64,000 nucleotides of DNA from VXNE01 sp963668365 (GCA_963668365.1 OY764266.1:2294001-2358000), one strand, 5' to 3'. Positions 17,531 through 27,100 are shown, counted from the stretch's first letter. The notes: generated from the sequence alone by a model not told the origin. Numbers and translations are program-made.

Positions 17531-17726
17531 ACTGAAAACCGCACATTCTTGGCGAGGGAGCGCGTTGGGTATTGAGGGCTTCCGGACAGCCTTCGCGGTG
17601 TCCGCGGGCGGCACGGAGGGAGCGTAGCGACCGAAGTGCGGCCCGCGCGGCGGCCATGCGAGGTGAACTGGCGACCCGCCTCGGCGGCTCGGCGCCATCG
17701 TCGGCAAGTCGCGAAGAGCGGTTGGC

Positions 17727-18227
17727 TCAGACCTCGGCGAACAGCCGGGAGGCAGGCGTGACGTGCAGTGCCGTCGGCTCCTGGCGCGGTTCAGGCGCTT
17801 GCCTGACCGTCTCGGCGAAGCGGGGGGAAACAGCGTTATACCCGCCGAGGCCGACGAGGAGCGTGAACCCCAGGGCCATCATCCCGACCAGGGTGTTGAA
17901 CTTGCCGGAGAGTTCGCGATGCACGGAGTCGATTTTGGTGTCCATGGCGTCGAACCTGGCGTCCATGGCGTCCAATCTGGCGTCGATACCGTCGAACCTG
18001 GCGTCGACACCGTCGAATCTGGCGTCGATGCTCTCGAACCTGGCGTCGATGCTGTCGAACTTGCCGTTGATAGGTCTGAGGGCGTCGTCGAGATCGCCTT
18101 TGGTGAGCATCCGTTCCGCCAGTTCGTCGCCGAGAGCACGCGCCAGGCCCTCGGCTTTCGGCACCTCGAAACCTGCCGCTTTCAGGCTGTCCGCGAATCT
18201 CAGCGTGTCGATCACGGTCGCATTCAT
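17727..18227 (-). CDS. DUF1640-like coiled-coil protein with C-terminal membrane helix
   Basis: The 166-aa protein starts at ATG 18227 (TVIDTLRFADSLKAAGFEVP, then EGLARALGDELAERMLTKGD), matching DUF1640-type small coiled-coil proteins. Residues ~50-105 are heptads of the form IDARFDxx, encoded by six imperfect 21-bp DNA repeats (about 17940-18065). A membrane helix follows (LVGMMALGFTLLVGLGG). Such proteins usually oligomerise at the inner membrane; no enzymatic function is known. It lies inverted between SBP1 and SBP2, so it interrupts that array. Slippage of the 21-bp repeat would change coil length without a frameshift. Confidence 0.75.
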   Translation of the reverse strand: MNATVIDTLRFADSLKAAGFEVPKAEGLARALGDELAERMLTKGDLDDALRPINGKFDSIDARFESIDARFDGVDARFDGIDARLDAMDARFDAMDTKIDSVHRELSGKFNTLVGMMALGFTLLVGLGGYNAVSPRFAETVRQAPEPRQEPTALHVTPASRLFAEV

Positions 18228-18702
18228 CGTTCCGTTCGCCTCGCATAGTGTACCAGTCGAATCATGCCGGTTTGCCTTTCGGTACGTTGTACGACATCGA
18301 CCTGCGCGCACGGGCGAAAGTGCTGAAAACCGCATGCGATGTGGGCCGCACCGTCGCGAGAGCACCCGACGCTGTTGCGTTTCGGCTCCAACAGGAGGTT
18401 CGTTCATGTCTCCGATGGAACAGACGCCTCCGGGGAGCGCCAGCGACCGGACGTGGTCGTTGCATGGGCGATGGGCAGGGTCGGGCCACAGGCTAAGGCC
18501 GCGGGCACTCGTATCACGACCGCGGAGCACGATCTCCGCCTCGGCGGCATCCGTAGCGGGCGCCTTCGGAACAGGCGCTTGTTGGCGTCGTCGCGGAGCA
18601 GTCGCCACTACGAAACGGACGAGACGCCCTAGCGAGGACGGCCGCCTTGGATCGCAGGGGCGCTTGTTGACGCGGTTGCAGCGCAGTCGCCATCATGGCC
18701 CG
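18228..18702 (+). other. 475-bp leader region upstream of SBP2 with internal repeats
   Basis: No independent gene is recognised here. The region contains a strong AGGAGG site followed by ATGTCTCCGATGGAACAG at 18405, in frame with SBP2 for 99 codons. A stretch at 18415-18468 resembles 37559-37612. Two copies of a ~40-bp element with the core GGCGCTTGTTG and CAGTCGCCA lie at 18574-18610 and 18659-18702; a third precedes SBP4 at 22759-22800. It is probably promoter and leader, partly duplicated with the binding-protein genes. Confidence 0.5.
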
Positions 18703-20646
18703 ATGAACCTGAGTGTCCTCATGTGGATCGGCGTCGCGATGGGCGCGCCGGTTTGCATCGCCGAAGAGGACATCACAAGTAACATGCCTCCCGAGTGGTT
18801 CGTCCCGCCCCAGACCGCGAGCGAACTCGGCATCACGCAGTTCTCCCAGAGCCCGGTCCTGGACGGCCAGGACCTGCCTCCGCTGGAAGACCGGCTGCCG
18901 GACGACCCCGTTGTCAGCCATCCCTACGAGCGCATCGGCAAGTATGGCGGCAAGGCGCGGGTCACGCTCTTCGATCACCGGCGTTTCCTGCCCCATGAGC
19001 ACGCGCTGACGATTTCCGCGGACCTGCGCAACGTCCTGCCGAACATCGCGGAGTCCTGGAGCGTGAGCGAAGACGGCCGCGTCACGACGATCCGCCTGCG
19101 TCCGGGAATCAAGTGGTCCGACGGCCATCCCCTGACCTCCAGGGATTTCATGTTCTCTTTCAACCACGACTGGCTGGATCCGGAATTGCAACCCTTGACG
19201 AACGTGGCCGTGCGGGGGGCCAGGTTCGTGGTCATCGACGATCTGAATTTCCAGATCGTGTTCCCGAGGCCGAACCCGACGTTCGTCAACTACTACGCCT
19301 TCTACGCCAGCCGCTGGGTCGACCCCATGCACTTCTTCAAGGACTACCACCCGGCGTACCGGGACAGGGAGGAACTCAACGCGCTGGTGAAGGAGAAGAA
19401 TCACGTCACCTGGATGGCCATGTTCAACCAGTTGCGCAGCTGGGGCAACGCGGACGCCGCGAAGGTGCCCACCCTGCGCTCGTTCAAGGTGGTCGAACGC
19501 ACGCCCACCAAGCTCCGGATGGAGCGAAACCCCTACTACTTCAAGGTCGACCCCGCTGGCAACCAGTTGCCCTACGTCGACGCTGTGGACGTGATCATCG
19601 TGCTGGAGAACTCGCAGATGATCACGTTCCAGGCCGCCACCGGACAACTCGACTTCACCTCCTTCACGCTCGAGACCCAGAACATTCCTCTCCTCAAGCT
19701 CGGAGAGAGGAAGGGGGTCAACAAGGTGCACATCTGGCGCCGCCTGCACGTCGTCGACGTGGCCATCCAGCCGAACTACAACTTCGACGACCTCAAGTAC
19801 CGCGAACTGGTGTGGGGCAAGGGCGAGCGGCGCTTCATCCGCGCGCTCTCCCACGCCATCGACCGGGACCAGATGAACGAGGTCATCTACTTCGGCCGGG
19901 GCACGCCGAGCCAGGTGACAGCGCACTGGTCGAGCCGCTGGTACGAGGAACGCTTCGCCAAGGCCCACATCCGCTACGACCCGGACTACTCCCGCGCGCT
20001 GCTGGACGAGCTTGGCCTTTTCGATGTCGACGGCGATGGGTTGCGCGAATACCCCGACGGGACAAAGCTGATCATCACACTCGAGTTCATCGACTTCGAG
20101 ACGCCCAAGGGTATCAGCCTGGAACTGGTGCGGGACTATTGGCACGAAGTCGGCATCGACGTACGCCTCAAGACCATCGAGAGGCGCCTGCAGGCGGAGC
20201 GGGCCATGTCCAACAAGATGCAGATGACGGCCTGGCATGCGGACAAGGTGACGGACATCCTGTTTCCCCACTGGCCGGACTGGTTCTATCCGCATCGGGC
20301 GGGCTGGGACATGATCATGTGGAACCACTGGGGCCGGTATCACCAGAGCGGCGGGGAACTCGGGGAAGAGCCGCCCGAACTCATCCGCAACATGCAGGAC
20401 TGGGGCGGCCAGCTCCTCACTGCCACCGACGAGGAGAATCGCACCAAGGCCGCCAAGGCGCTGCTCGAGGCCCACGCGGAGAACCTCTGGGCGATCGGCA
20501 CGGTGGGCAACGCGCCGCATCCGGTGGCGGTTTCGAGACGTCTGAAGAACGTGGTGCCGAACGGCATCTGGGGCGCGGACAACCGCTGGACGACGCCGTA
20601 CCACCCGGCGACCTGGTACATCGACGAATCGGACGGTCAGGAGTAA
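18703..20646 (+). CDS. ABC transporter substrate-binding protein, family 5 (SBP2)
   Basis: The 647-aa paralogue begins NLSVLMWIGVAMGAPVCIA, a signal peptide, then PPEWFVPPQTASELGITQFS. It shares the full SBP_bac_5 body with SBP3 and SBP4 (GRVTTIRLRPGIKWSDG, RALSHAIDRDQMNEVIYFG, WPDWFYPHRAGWDMIMWNH). Differences cluster in the middle (LNFQIVFPRPNPTFVNYYAF), which may tune ligand choice. The start is the ATG after the leader motif also found before SBP4; an in-frame ATG at 18405 with a good ribosome-binding site would add a non-homologous 99-aa extension. No lipobox Cys is visible, so it is probably a free periplasmic protein. Confidence 0.9.
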   Translation: MNLSVLMWIGVAMGAPVCIAEEDITSNMPPEWFVPPQTASELGITQFSQSPVLDGQDLPPLEDRLPDDPVVSHPYERIGKYGGKARVTLFDHRRFLPHEHALTISADLRNVLPNIAESWSVSEDGRVTTIRLRPGIKWSDGHPLTSRDFMFSFNHDWLDPELQPLTNVAVRGARFVVIDDLNFQIVFPRPNPTFVNYYAFYASRWVDPMHFFKDYHPAYRDREELNALVKEKNHVTWMAMFNQLRSWGNADAAKVPTLRSFKVVERTPTKLRMERNPYYFKVDPAGNQLPYVDAVDVIIVLENSQMITFQAATGQLDFTSFTLETQNIPLLKLGERKGVNKVHIWRRLHVVDVAIQPNYNFDDLKYRELVWGKGERRFIRALSHAIDRDQMNEVIYFGRGTPSQVTAHWSSRWYEERFAKAHIRYDPDYSRALLDELGLFDVDGDGLREYPDGTKLIITLEFIDFETPKGISLELVRDYWHEVGIDVRLKTIERRLQAERAMSNKMQMTAWHADKVTDILFPHWPDWFYPHRAGWDMIMWNHWGRYHQSGGELGEEPPELIRNMQDWGGQLLTATDEENRTKAAKALLEAHAENLWAIGTVGNAPHPVAVSRRLKNVVPNGIWGADNRWTTPYHPATWYIDESDGQE

Positions 20647-20757
20647 TGGAGTCTTGCGCGAATCCCGTTTGACTGCCCGTTCTGTCGGCTCCCGGACGGG
20701 TTCCGTCCACGCCGCTTCAATTGACGCATGGCCACGTGGCGCTACCGGATGCTGCAG

Positions 20758-22713
20758 ATGAAGCCGAGCCTTGCCGGCGCATGGGTCTGCATCGTGGTGG
20801 GCGCAGCCGTCTGCGTCGCCGGAGAAGTCGCTGGAGAAGAAGCGGCACGCATGCCGCCCGAATGGTTCGCGTCGCCGAAGACCGCGAGCGAACTCGGCAT
20901 CACGCAGTTCTCCCAAAGCCCGGTGCTGGACGGCCGGGACCTGCCTCCGGTGGAGGAACGCCTGCCGGACGACCCCGTCGTCAGCCATCCCTACGAGCGC
21001 ATCGGCAAGTACGGCGGCAAGGCGCGGATCACCCTCTGGGACATCTGGCACTTCTTCAACTGGGAGCACGCGCTCACGATTTCCGCGGACCTGCGCAACA
21101 TCCTGCCCAATCTGGCGGAGTCCTGGAGCGTGAGCGAAGACGGCCGCGTCACGACCATCCGCCTGCGGCCCGGCATCAAGTGGTCCGACGGCCATCCCCT
21201 GACCTCCGACGACTTCATGTTCCGGTTCAACCACGACTGGCTGGACCCCGAAATGCAGCCGCTGACGAACGTGGCCGTGCGCGGTGCGAAGTTCGTCACC
21301 ATAGACGATCTGACCTTCCAGTACGTGTTCCCGAAGCCGAACCCGATGTTCCCCAACTACTTCGCGTTCTTCGGCAGCCACTTCGTCGAGCCCATGCACT
21401 TCTTCAAGGACTACCATCCGGCCTACCGCGACCGGGACGAACTGGACGCGCTGGTGAAGGAAAAGGGATTCGTCACCTGGTTGGCCATGTACCGCCAGTT
21501 GCGCGGATGGGGCGACGAGGATGCCCCGCTGGTTCCCACCCTGCGCGCCCACAAGGTGGTGCAGCGCACGCCCACCAAAATGCGCCTCGAGCGCAACCCC
21601 TACTATTTCAAGATAGATCCTGCGGGCAACCAACTGCCGTACATCGACGCCGTCGACGCGATCATCCTGCTCGAGAACTCGCAGATGATCACCTTCCAGG
21701 CGACCACCGGGCAGCTCGACTTCGCCGCATTGGCGCTCGAGACGCAGAACATCCCGCTGCTCAAGCTCGGCGAGGCGAAGGGCCTCAACAAGGTGCACAT
21801 CTGGCGCCGCCTGCACGTCGCCGACGTGGCCATACAGCCAAACTATAACTACGACGACCCCAGGTACCGCGAACTGGTTTGGGGCAAGGGCGAGCGGCGC
21901 TTCATCCGCGCGCTCTCCCACGCCATCGACCGCGACCAGATGAACGAGGTCATCTACTTCGGCCGGGGCACGCCGAGCCAGGTGACCGCGCACCCGTCGA
22001 GCCGCTGGTACGAGAAGCGTTTTGCCGAGGCGCATATCCGCTACGACCCGGACTATTCGCGGGAACTGCTGGGCGAACTCGGCTTGTTCGACGTCGATGG
22101 CGACGAGCTGCGGGAATACCCGGACGGATCGCCGCTGATCATCACGCTCGAGTTCCTGGATTTCGAGACCCCCAAGGGGATCGCGCTGGAACTGGTGCGG
22201 GACTACTGGCGCGAAGTGGGGATCGACATACGCCTGAAGTCCATCGAGAGTCGCCTGCAGACCGAGCGGGCCATGGCCAACAAGATGCAGATGACGGCGT
22301 GGCACGCGGACAAGGTGACGGACATCCTGTTTCCCCACTGGCCGGACTGGTTCTATCCGCACCGGATTGGTTGGGACATGATCATGTGGAACCACTGGGG
22401 CCGGTACCACCAGAGCGACGGAGAACTCGGGGAAGAGCCGCCCGAACTCATCCGCAACCTGCAGTACTGGGGTGGCCAGTTGCTGACGGCCACCGACGAG
22501 GCGCACCGCACGAAAGCCGCCAAGACGCTGCTCAATGCCCATGCGGAGAATCTCTGGGCCATAGGCACGGTGGGCAACGCGCCGCAGCCCGTGGCGGTTT
22601 CGAGGCGACTCAGGAACGTGTGGCCGAACGGCATCTGGGGCGCGGACAATCGCTGGACCATGGCCTACCATCCGGCGACCTGGTACATCGACGAGACGCC
22701 CGAGGAGCAGTAA
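20758..22713 (+). CDS. ABC transporter substrate-binding protein, family 5 (SBP3)
   Basis: The 651-aa paralogue has signal peptide KPSLAGAWVCIVVGAAVCVA, then PPEWFASPKTASELGITQFS. It is close to SBP2 and SBP4 across the whole length. The ATG at 20758 aligns with the paralogues' starts; an ATG at 20728 adds ten residues and is the alternative. It begins 111 bp after SBP2, so the two are likely one transcript. The SBP_bac_5 motifs are intact, and nothing suggests decay. Confidence 0.9.
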   Translation: MKPSLAGAWVCIVVGAAVCVAGEVAGEEAARMPPEWFASPKTASELGITQFSQSPVLDGRDLPPVEERLPDDPVVSHPYERIGKYGGKARITLWDIWHFFNWEHALTISADLRNILPNLAESWSVSEDGRVTTIRLRPGIKWSDGHPLTSDDFMFRFNHDWLDPEMQPLTNVAVRGAKFVTIDDLTFQYVFPKPNPMFPNYFAFFGSHFVEPMHFFKDYHPAYRDRDELDALVKEKGFVTWLAMYRQLRGWGDEDAPLVPTLRAHKVVQRTPTKMRLERNPYYFKIDPAGNQLPYIDAVDAIILLENSQMITFQATTGQLDFAALALETQNIPLLKLGEAKGLNKVHIWRRLHVADVAIQPNYNYDDPRYRELVWGKGERRFIRALSHAIDRDQMNEVIYFGRGTPSQVTAHPSSRWYEKRFAEAHIRYDPDYSRELLGELGLFDVDGDELREYPDGSPLIITLEFLDFETPKGIALELVRDYWREVGIDIRLKSIESRLQTERAMANKMQMTAWHADKVTDILFPHWPDWFYPHRIGWDMIMWNHWGRYHQSDGELGEEPPELIRNLQYWGGQLLTATDEAHRTKAAKTLLNAHAENLWAIGTVGNAPQPVAVSRRLRNVWPNGIWGADNRWTMAYHPATWYIDETPEEQ

Positions 22714-22800
22714 GAAGGCGCATGGGATGCCGCGCAGCATGACGCCGGGGGAAGACCACGCTGGTTGACGCCACCGCAGTGCAGTCGCCATCATGGCCCG

Positions 22801-24927
22801 ATGAAGTTGCTCTTCTCTGGCGCGTGCGTATGCCTTGCAATGGGCGCGGCGGTTTGCGTCGCGGACGAGGACATCGCGGTAGAGCCTTCAGCCGGGGAGC
22901 GCGAGGGGGCACCCCTCGCAAGAAAAGAGCCTTCAGCCGGGGAGCGCGAGGGGGCACCCCTCGCAAGAAAAGAGCCTTCAGCCGGGGAGCGCGAGGGGGC
23001 ACCCCTCGCAAGGAAAGAGCCTTCAGCCGGGGAGCGCGAGGGGGCACCCTTCGCAAGCAACATGCCGCCGGAGTGGTTCGCCCCGCCGAAGACCGCGAGC
23101 GAACTCGACATCACCGAGTTCTCCCAGAGCCCGCTGCTCGACGGCCGCGACCTCCCGCCGGTGAAAGAGCGACTGCCGGACGACCCGGTCGTGAGCCACC
23201 CCTACGAGCGCATCGGCAAGTACGGCGGCAAGGCCCGCATCACGCTCTGGGACGGGTGGCAGTTCTTCGCCTGGGAGCACGCGCTGACGATTTCCGCGGA
23301 CCTGCGCAACGTCCTGCCCAACCTCGCCGAGTCCTGGAGCGTGAGCGAAGACGGCCGCGTCACGACCATCCGCCTGCGGCCCGGCATCAAGTGGTCCGAC
23401 GGCCATCCCCTGACCTCCGACGACTTCATGTTTCGCTTCAATCACGACTGGCTGGACCCGGAGATGCAGCCGCTGACCAACGTGGCCGTGAAGGGGGCGA
23501 AGTTCGTCACCATCGACGACCTGACTTTCCAGTACGTGTTCCCGAAACCGAACCCGATGTTCGCCAACTACTTCGCCTTCTTCGGCAGCCACTTCGTCGA
23601 CCCCATGCACTTCCTGAAGGACTACCACCCGGCGTACCGGGACAGGGAAGAACTCGAAGCGCTGGTGAAGGAGAAGAATCACGTCACCTGGATGGCGATG
23701 TTCAACCAGTTGCGCGGGTGGGGCAACGAGGACGCCCCGAAGGTGCCTACCCTGCGCTCTTTCAGGCCGGTGGAGCGCACGCCCACCAAGCTGCGCCTGG
23801 AACGCAACCCGTACTACTTCAAGATTGATCCGGCCGGCAACCAGTTGCCGTACATCGACGCGGTGGACGTGATCGTCGTGCTGGAGAACTCGCAGATGAT
23901 CACGTTCCAGGCCGCCACCGGCCAGCTCGACTTCACCGGCCACACGCTCGATACCCCGAACATACCCTTGCTCAAGTTGGGGGAGAGGAAGGGCGTGAAC
24001 AGGGTGCATATCTGGCGCCGCCTGCACGTCGCCGACGTGGCGATCCAGCCGAACTACAACTTCGACGACCCCAGGTACCGGGAACTGGTGTGGGGCAAGG
24101 GGGAGCGGCGCTTCATCCGCGCACTCTCCCACGCCATCGACCGCGACCAGATGAACGAGGTCATCTACTTCGGCCAGGGCACGCCGAGCCAGGTGACGGC
24201 GCATCCATCCAGCCGCTGGTACGAGAAGCGCTTCTCCCAGGCCCATATCCGCTACGACCCGGACTACTCCCGCGAACTGCTGGACGAGCTCGGCCTTTTC
24301 GATGTCGACGGCGACGGCTTGCGCGAATACTCCGACGGAAAAAAACTGATCATCACGCTCGAGTTCATAGATTTCGAGACGCCGAAGGGGATCAGCCTGG
24401 AACTGGTTCGGGACTACTGGCGGGAGGTGGGCATCGACCTGCGCCTCAAGACCATCGAGCGTCGCCTGCAAACGGAGCGGGCCCAGGCGAACAAGATGCA
24501 GATGACGGCGTGGCACGCGGACAAGGTGACGGACATCCTGTTTCCGCACTGGCCGGACTGGTTCTATCCGCACCGGAGCGGTTGGGACATGACGATGTGG
24601 AATCACTGGGGGCGGTACCACCAGACCGGCGGCGAGATCGGCGAAAGGCCGCCCGAACTCATCCGCAACCTGCAATACTGGGGCGGTGAACTGCTGAGCG
24701 CCACCGACGAGGCGCACCGCGCGAAGGCCGCCAAGACGCTGCTCGAGGCGCATGCGGAGCATCTCTGGGCGATCGGCACGGTGGGCAATGCGCCGCATCC
24801 GATAGCGGTCTCCAGTCGGCTCAGGAACGTGGTGCCGAACGGCATCTGGGGCGCCGACAACCGCTGGACGACGCCCTACCACCCGGCGACCTGGTACATA
24901 GACGAAGCGGAGGGCGGAGAAAACTAG
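22801..24927 (+). CDS. ABC transporter substrate-binding protein, family 5 (SBP4) with repeat insert
   Basis: The 708-aa paralogue has signal peptide KLLFSGACVCLAMGAAVCVA, then four tandem copies of EPSAGEREGAPLARK-like sequence (residues 28-87), then PPEWFAPPKTASELDITEFS and the standard SBP_bac_5 body. The repeat forms a charged, flexible linker absent from the other three proteins. Its stop codon TAG shares its last base with the GTG start of the downstream permease, so translation is coupled and this protein is the one physically tied to the permeases. All family motifs of SBP2/3 are conserved. Confidence 0.9.
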   Translation: MKLLFSGACVCLAMGAAVCVADEDIAVEPSAGEREGAPLARKEPSAGEREGAPLARKEPSAGEREGAPLARKEPSAGEREGAPFASNMPPEWFAPPKTASELDITEFSQSPLLDGRDLPPVKERLPDDPVVSHPYERIGKYGGKARITLWDGWQFFAWEHALTISADLRNVLPNLAESWSVSEDGRVTTIRLRPGIKWSDGHPLTSDDFMFRFNHDWLDPEMQPLTNVAVKGAKFVTIDDLTFQYVFPKPNPMFANYFAFFGSHFVDPMHFLKDYHPAYRDREELEALVKEKNHVTWMAMFNQLRGWGNEDAPKVPTLRSFRPVERTPTKLRLERNPYYFKIDPAGNQLPYIDAVDVIVVLENSQMITFQAATGQLDFTGHTLDTPNIPLLKLGERKGVNRVHIWRRLHVADVAIQPNYNFDDPRYRELVWGKGERRFIRALSHAIDRDQMNEVIYFGQGTPSQVTAHPSSRWYEKRFSQAHIRYDPDYSRELLDELGLFDVDGDGLREYSDGKKLIITLEFIDFETPKGISLELVRDYWREVGIDLRLKTIERRLQTERAQANKMQMTAWHADKVTDILFPHWPDWFYPHRSGWDMTMWNHWGRYHQTGGEIGERPPELIRNLQYWGGELLSATDEAHRAKAAKTLLEAHAEHLWAIGTVGNAPHPIAVSSRLRNVVPNGIWGADNRWTTPYHPATWYIDEAEGGEN
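22882..23061. repeat. Four tandem 45-bp in-frame repeats
   Basis: Units run 22882-22926, 22927-22971, 22972-23016 and 23017-23061; the first three are near-identical and the fourth differs at its end. Each contains the palindrome GAGGGGGCACCCCTC. Because 45 is a multiple of three, copy-number changes keep the SBP4 frame. Confidence 0.95.
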
Positions 24928-25910
24928 TGGGGTCTTACGTCGTATCCCGTCTTCTTGGGCTGATCCCCACCCTCGCCATCATCTCGGTCATCATTTTCGC
25001 GGTCATCCAGTTGCCGGAAGGCGACGTCGTTTCGTCGACGCTGGATCGTCTCGCGGCCCAGGGCATCGCGCCGACGGAGGAGTACGTGCAGAACCTCCGG
25101 GCGCAGTACAACCTGGACAAGCCCATGTGGCTGCAATATTTCTATTGGGCGGGCAACTTCCTGACGGGGGACATGGGGTACTCCTATGTCTTCGAGCGGC
25201 CCGTGAACGACCTGGTGTGGGAACGCTTGGGCTTTACGCTGTCGATCACCGTTTCGGCGCTGCTCTTCACCTGGATCGTGGCCCTGCCCATCGGCATCTA
25301 TTCCGCGGTCCGCCAGTACTCCATCGGCGACTACGTCATGACGACCATCGCCCTGGTGGGGCTGGCGACCCCGCCGTTCCTGCTGGCGCTGATCTTCATG
25401 CACCTGGGGTTCGAGTGGTTCGGGGTGAGCACCGGCGGACTGTTCTCGCCCGAGTACGAGGACGCCGCCTGGAGCTGGGCCCGGGTCGTCGACATGCTGG
25501 CGCACCTCTGGCTGCCCATGGTGATCGTGGGCCTGGGTTCCGCGGCGTTCACCATGCGCATCCTGCGGGCGAACCTGCTCGACGAACTGAACAAGCCTTA
25601 CGTGGTCACCGCCCGAGCGAAGGGCGTCGGGCCGGTGAAACTGGTGCTGAAGTACCCGGTGCGCATCGCCATCAACCCCTTCATCAGCAACATCGGGCTG
25701 ATGCTGCCGGCCCTCGTCTCCGGCGAAGCGCTGGTGTCCCTGGTGATGGGTCTGCCGACCATCGGCCCGCTGCTGCTGCAGTCGCTGCTCAACCAGGACA
25801 TGTTCCTGGCCGGAAGCCTCCTGATGTGGCTGGCCATCCTTACCGTCATCGGCATCCTGCTGTCCGACCTGCTGCTGGCGTGGGTAGACCCGAGGATTCG
25901 TTTTGAGTGA
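24927..25910 (+). CDS. ABC transporter permease, OppB/DppB type
   Basis: The 327-aa protein has six predicted membrane segments. It carries the N-terminal RLLGLIPTLAIISVIIFAVI helix typical of DppB and the binding-protein-dependent permease loop (ILRANLLDELNKPYVVTARA, then KGVGPVKLV) that docks the ATPase. It starts with GTG overlapping the SBP4 stop by one base, and its own end overlaps the next permease by eight bases. It forms the inner-membrane channel with the downstream partner for the peptide-like ligands delivered by the binding proteins. The ATPase subunits are not encoded nearby. Confidence 0.93.
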   Translation: MGSYVVSRLLGLIPTLAIISVIIFAVIQLPEGDVVSSTLDRLAAQGIAPTEEYVQNLRAQYNLDKPMWLQYFYWAGNFLTGDMGYSYVFERPVNDLVWERLGFTLSITVSALLFTWIVALPIGIYSAVRQYSIGDYVMTTIALVGLATPPFLLALIFMHLGFEWFGVSTGGLFSPEYEDAAWSWARVVDMLAHLWLPMVIVGLGSAAFTMRILRANLLDELNKPYVVTARAKGVGPVKLVLKYPVRIAINPFISNIGLMLPALVSGEALVSLVMGLPTIGPLLLQSLLNQDMFLAGSLLMWLAILTVIGILLSDLLLAWVDPRIRFE

Positions 25911-27051
25911 CGCGAGCTTGGATCCCGTAGTCGCGGCAGCCGCGAACCTGGGCGAAGACGTCGTCGCCATATCGCCGCGGAGATTGATGTGGCTGCGTTT
26001 CCGGCGCCATCGGCTGGCCCTGGTCAGCGGAGCCTTCCTGATCGCGCTGTACGCCCTCGCCGCGTTCTGCGAGTTCATCTCCCCCTACGGGACCGTGACC
26101 CGCAACGACGAGGCCATCAACGCGCCGCCCATGAGCGTCCACTTCTTCGACGCCGAGGGCGATTTTCACTTGCGTCCGTTCGTGTATGCCTACCACATGG
26201 AGGTCGACCCGGAGACATGGATCCGGATATACACGGAAGACACCGACAGGAAGTTCCCCATCCGCTTCTTCGCCCGGGGCGAACCCTACAAGATGTGGAA
26301 CCTGTTCGAGACGGACCGCCACCTGTTCACCGTCGACGAGGATGCCTACATACACCTCTTCGGCACCGACCCCTTGGGCCGGGACATGTTCTCGCGCGTC
26401 TTCTACGGCGCCCGGGTCTCGCTTTCCATCGGCCTCGTGGGGGTCGTGCTGACCATCGTGCTCGGCATCCTGCTCGGCGGTCTCGCCGGCTACCTGGGCG
26501 GTCTCGTGGACCGGGCCGTGAACAAGATGATCGAAGTGTTGCAGTGCCTGCCTTCCCTGCCGCTGTGGATGGCTCTGTCCGCGACGCTGCCGGTGCACTG
26601 GTCGCCGCTTCTCGTCTATTTCGGCATCACGATCATCCTCTCCCTCTTCGGCTGGACTTCCCTGGCGCGGCAGGTGCGCGGTCGATTCCTGGCGCTTAGG
26701 GAAGAAGACTTCGTGATGGCGGCGCGACTGATGGGCGCGGCCACGCCGAGGGTCATCCGCAAGCACATGCTGCCGAGTTTCTCGAGCCACATCATCGCCA
26801 CCGCGACCCTCGCGGTGCCCGGGATGATCCTCGGAGAGACGGCGCTGTCCTTCCTCGGCATAGGCCTCAGGCCGCCGGTCGTAAGCTGGGGCGTGCTGAT
26901 GTTCCAGGCGCAGAACCCGCTGGTGATCGAACTCACGCCGTGGCAGATGCTGCCGGGACTGTTCGTGGTGTTGACGGTGATGGCGTTCAATCTACTCGGC
27001 GACGGCTTGCGCGACGCCGCCGATCCCTACAGCACCGCCGGCGCGCAATAG
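25903..27051 (+). CDS. ABC transporter permease, OppC/DppC type
   Basis: The 382-aa protein has an N-terminal cytoplasmic stretch, one membrane helix (RLALVSGAFLIALYALAAF), a large periplasmic insert (~residues 60-150), then the DppC core: FGTDPLGRDMFSRVFYGAR, GLAGYLGG and the ATPase-docking loop FVMAARLMGAATPRVIRKH. The insert is longer than in E. coli DppC and includes DAEGDFHLRPFVYAYHMEVD, a feature seen in some peptide permeases of this type. It ends the operon; the next recognisable sequence is the DUF3800 remnant. Confidence 0.93.
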   Translation: MSDASLDPVVAAAANLGEDVVAISPRRLMWLRFRRHRLALVSGAFLIALYALAAFCEFISPYGTVTRNDEAINAPPMSVHFFDAEGDFHLRPFVYAYHMEVDPETWIRIYTEDTDRKFPIRFFARGEPYKMWNLFETDRHLFTVDEDAYIHLFGTDPLGRDMFSRVFYGARVSLSIGLVGVVLTIVLGILLGGLAGYLGGLVDRAVNKMIEVLQCLPSLPLWMALSATLPVHWSPLLVYFGITIILSLFGWTSLARQVRGRFLALREEDFVMAARLMGAATPRVIRKHMLPSFSSHIIATATLAVPGMILGETALSFLGIGLRPPVVSWGVLMFQAQNPLVIELTPWQMLPGLFVVLTVMAFNLLGDGLRDAADPYSTAGAQ

Positions 27052-27100
27052 CCGGATGGGAGGTCAGGTGCGTTGCTGGCTCGTGTTGTAGTCTGTCGCC

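Noticed and set aside
18514..22794. Very long open frame antisense to the binding-protein genes
   Set aside because: It mirrors SBP2-SBP3 on the opposite strand. GC-rich codon bias keeps shadow frames open, and its translation is low-complexity Arg/Val/Leu-rich without domains.
22882..23061. CRISPR-like repeat array
   Set aside because: The units are directly abutting with no spacers, lie in a coding frame and carry no cas genes nearby.
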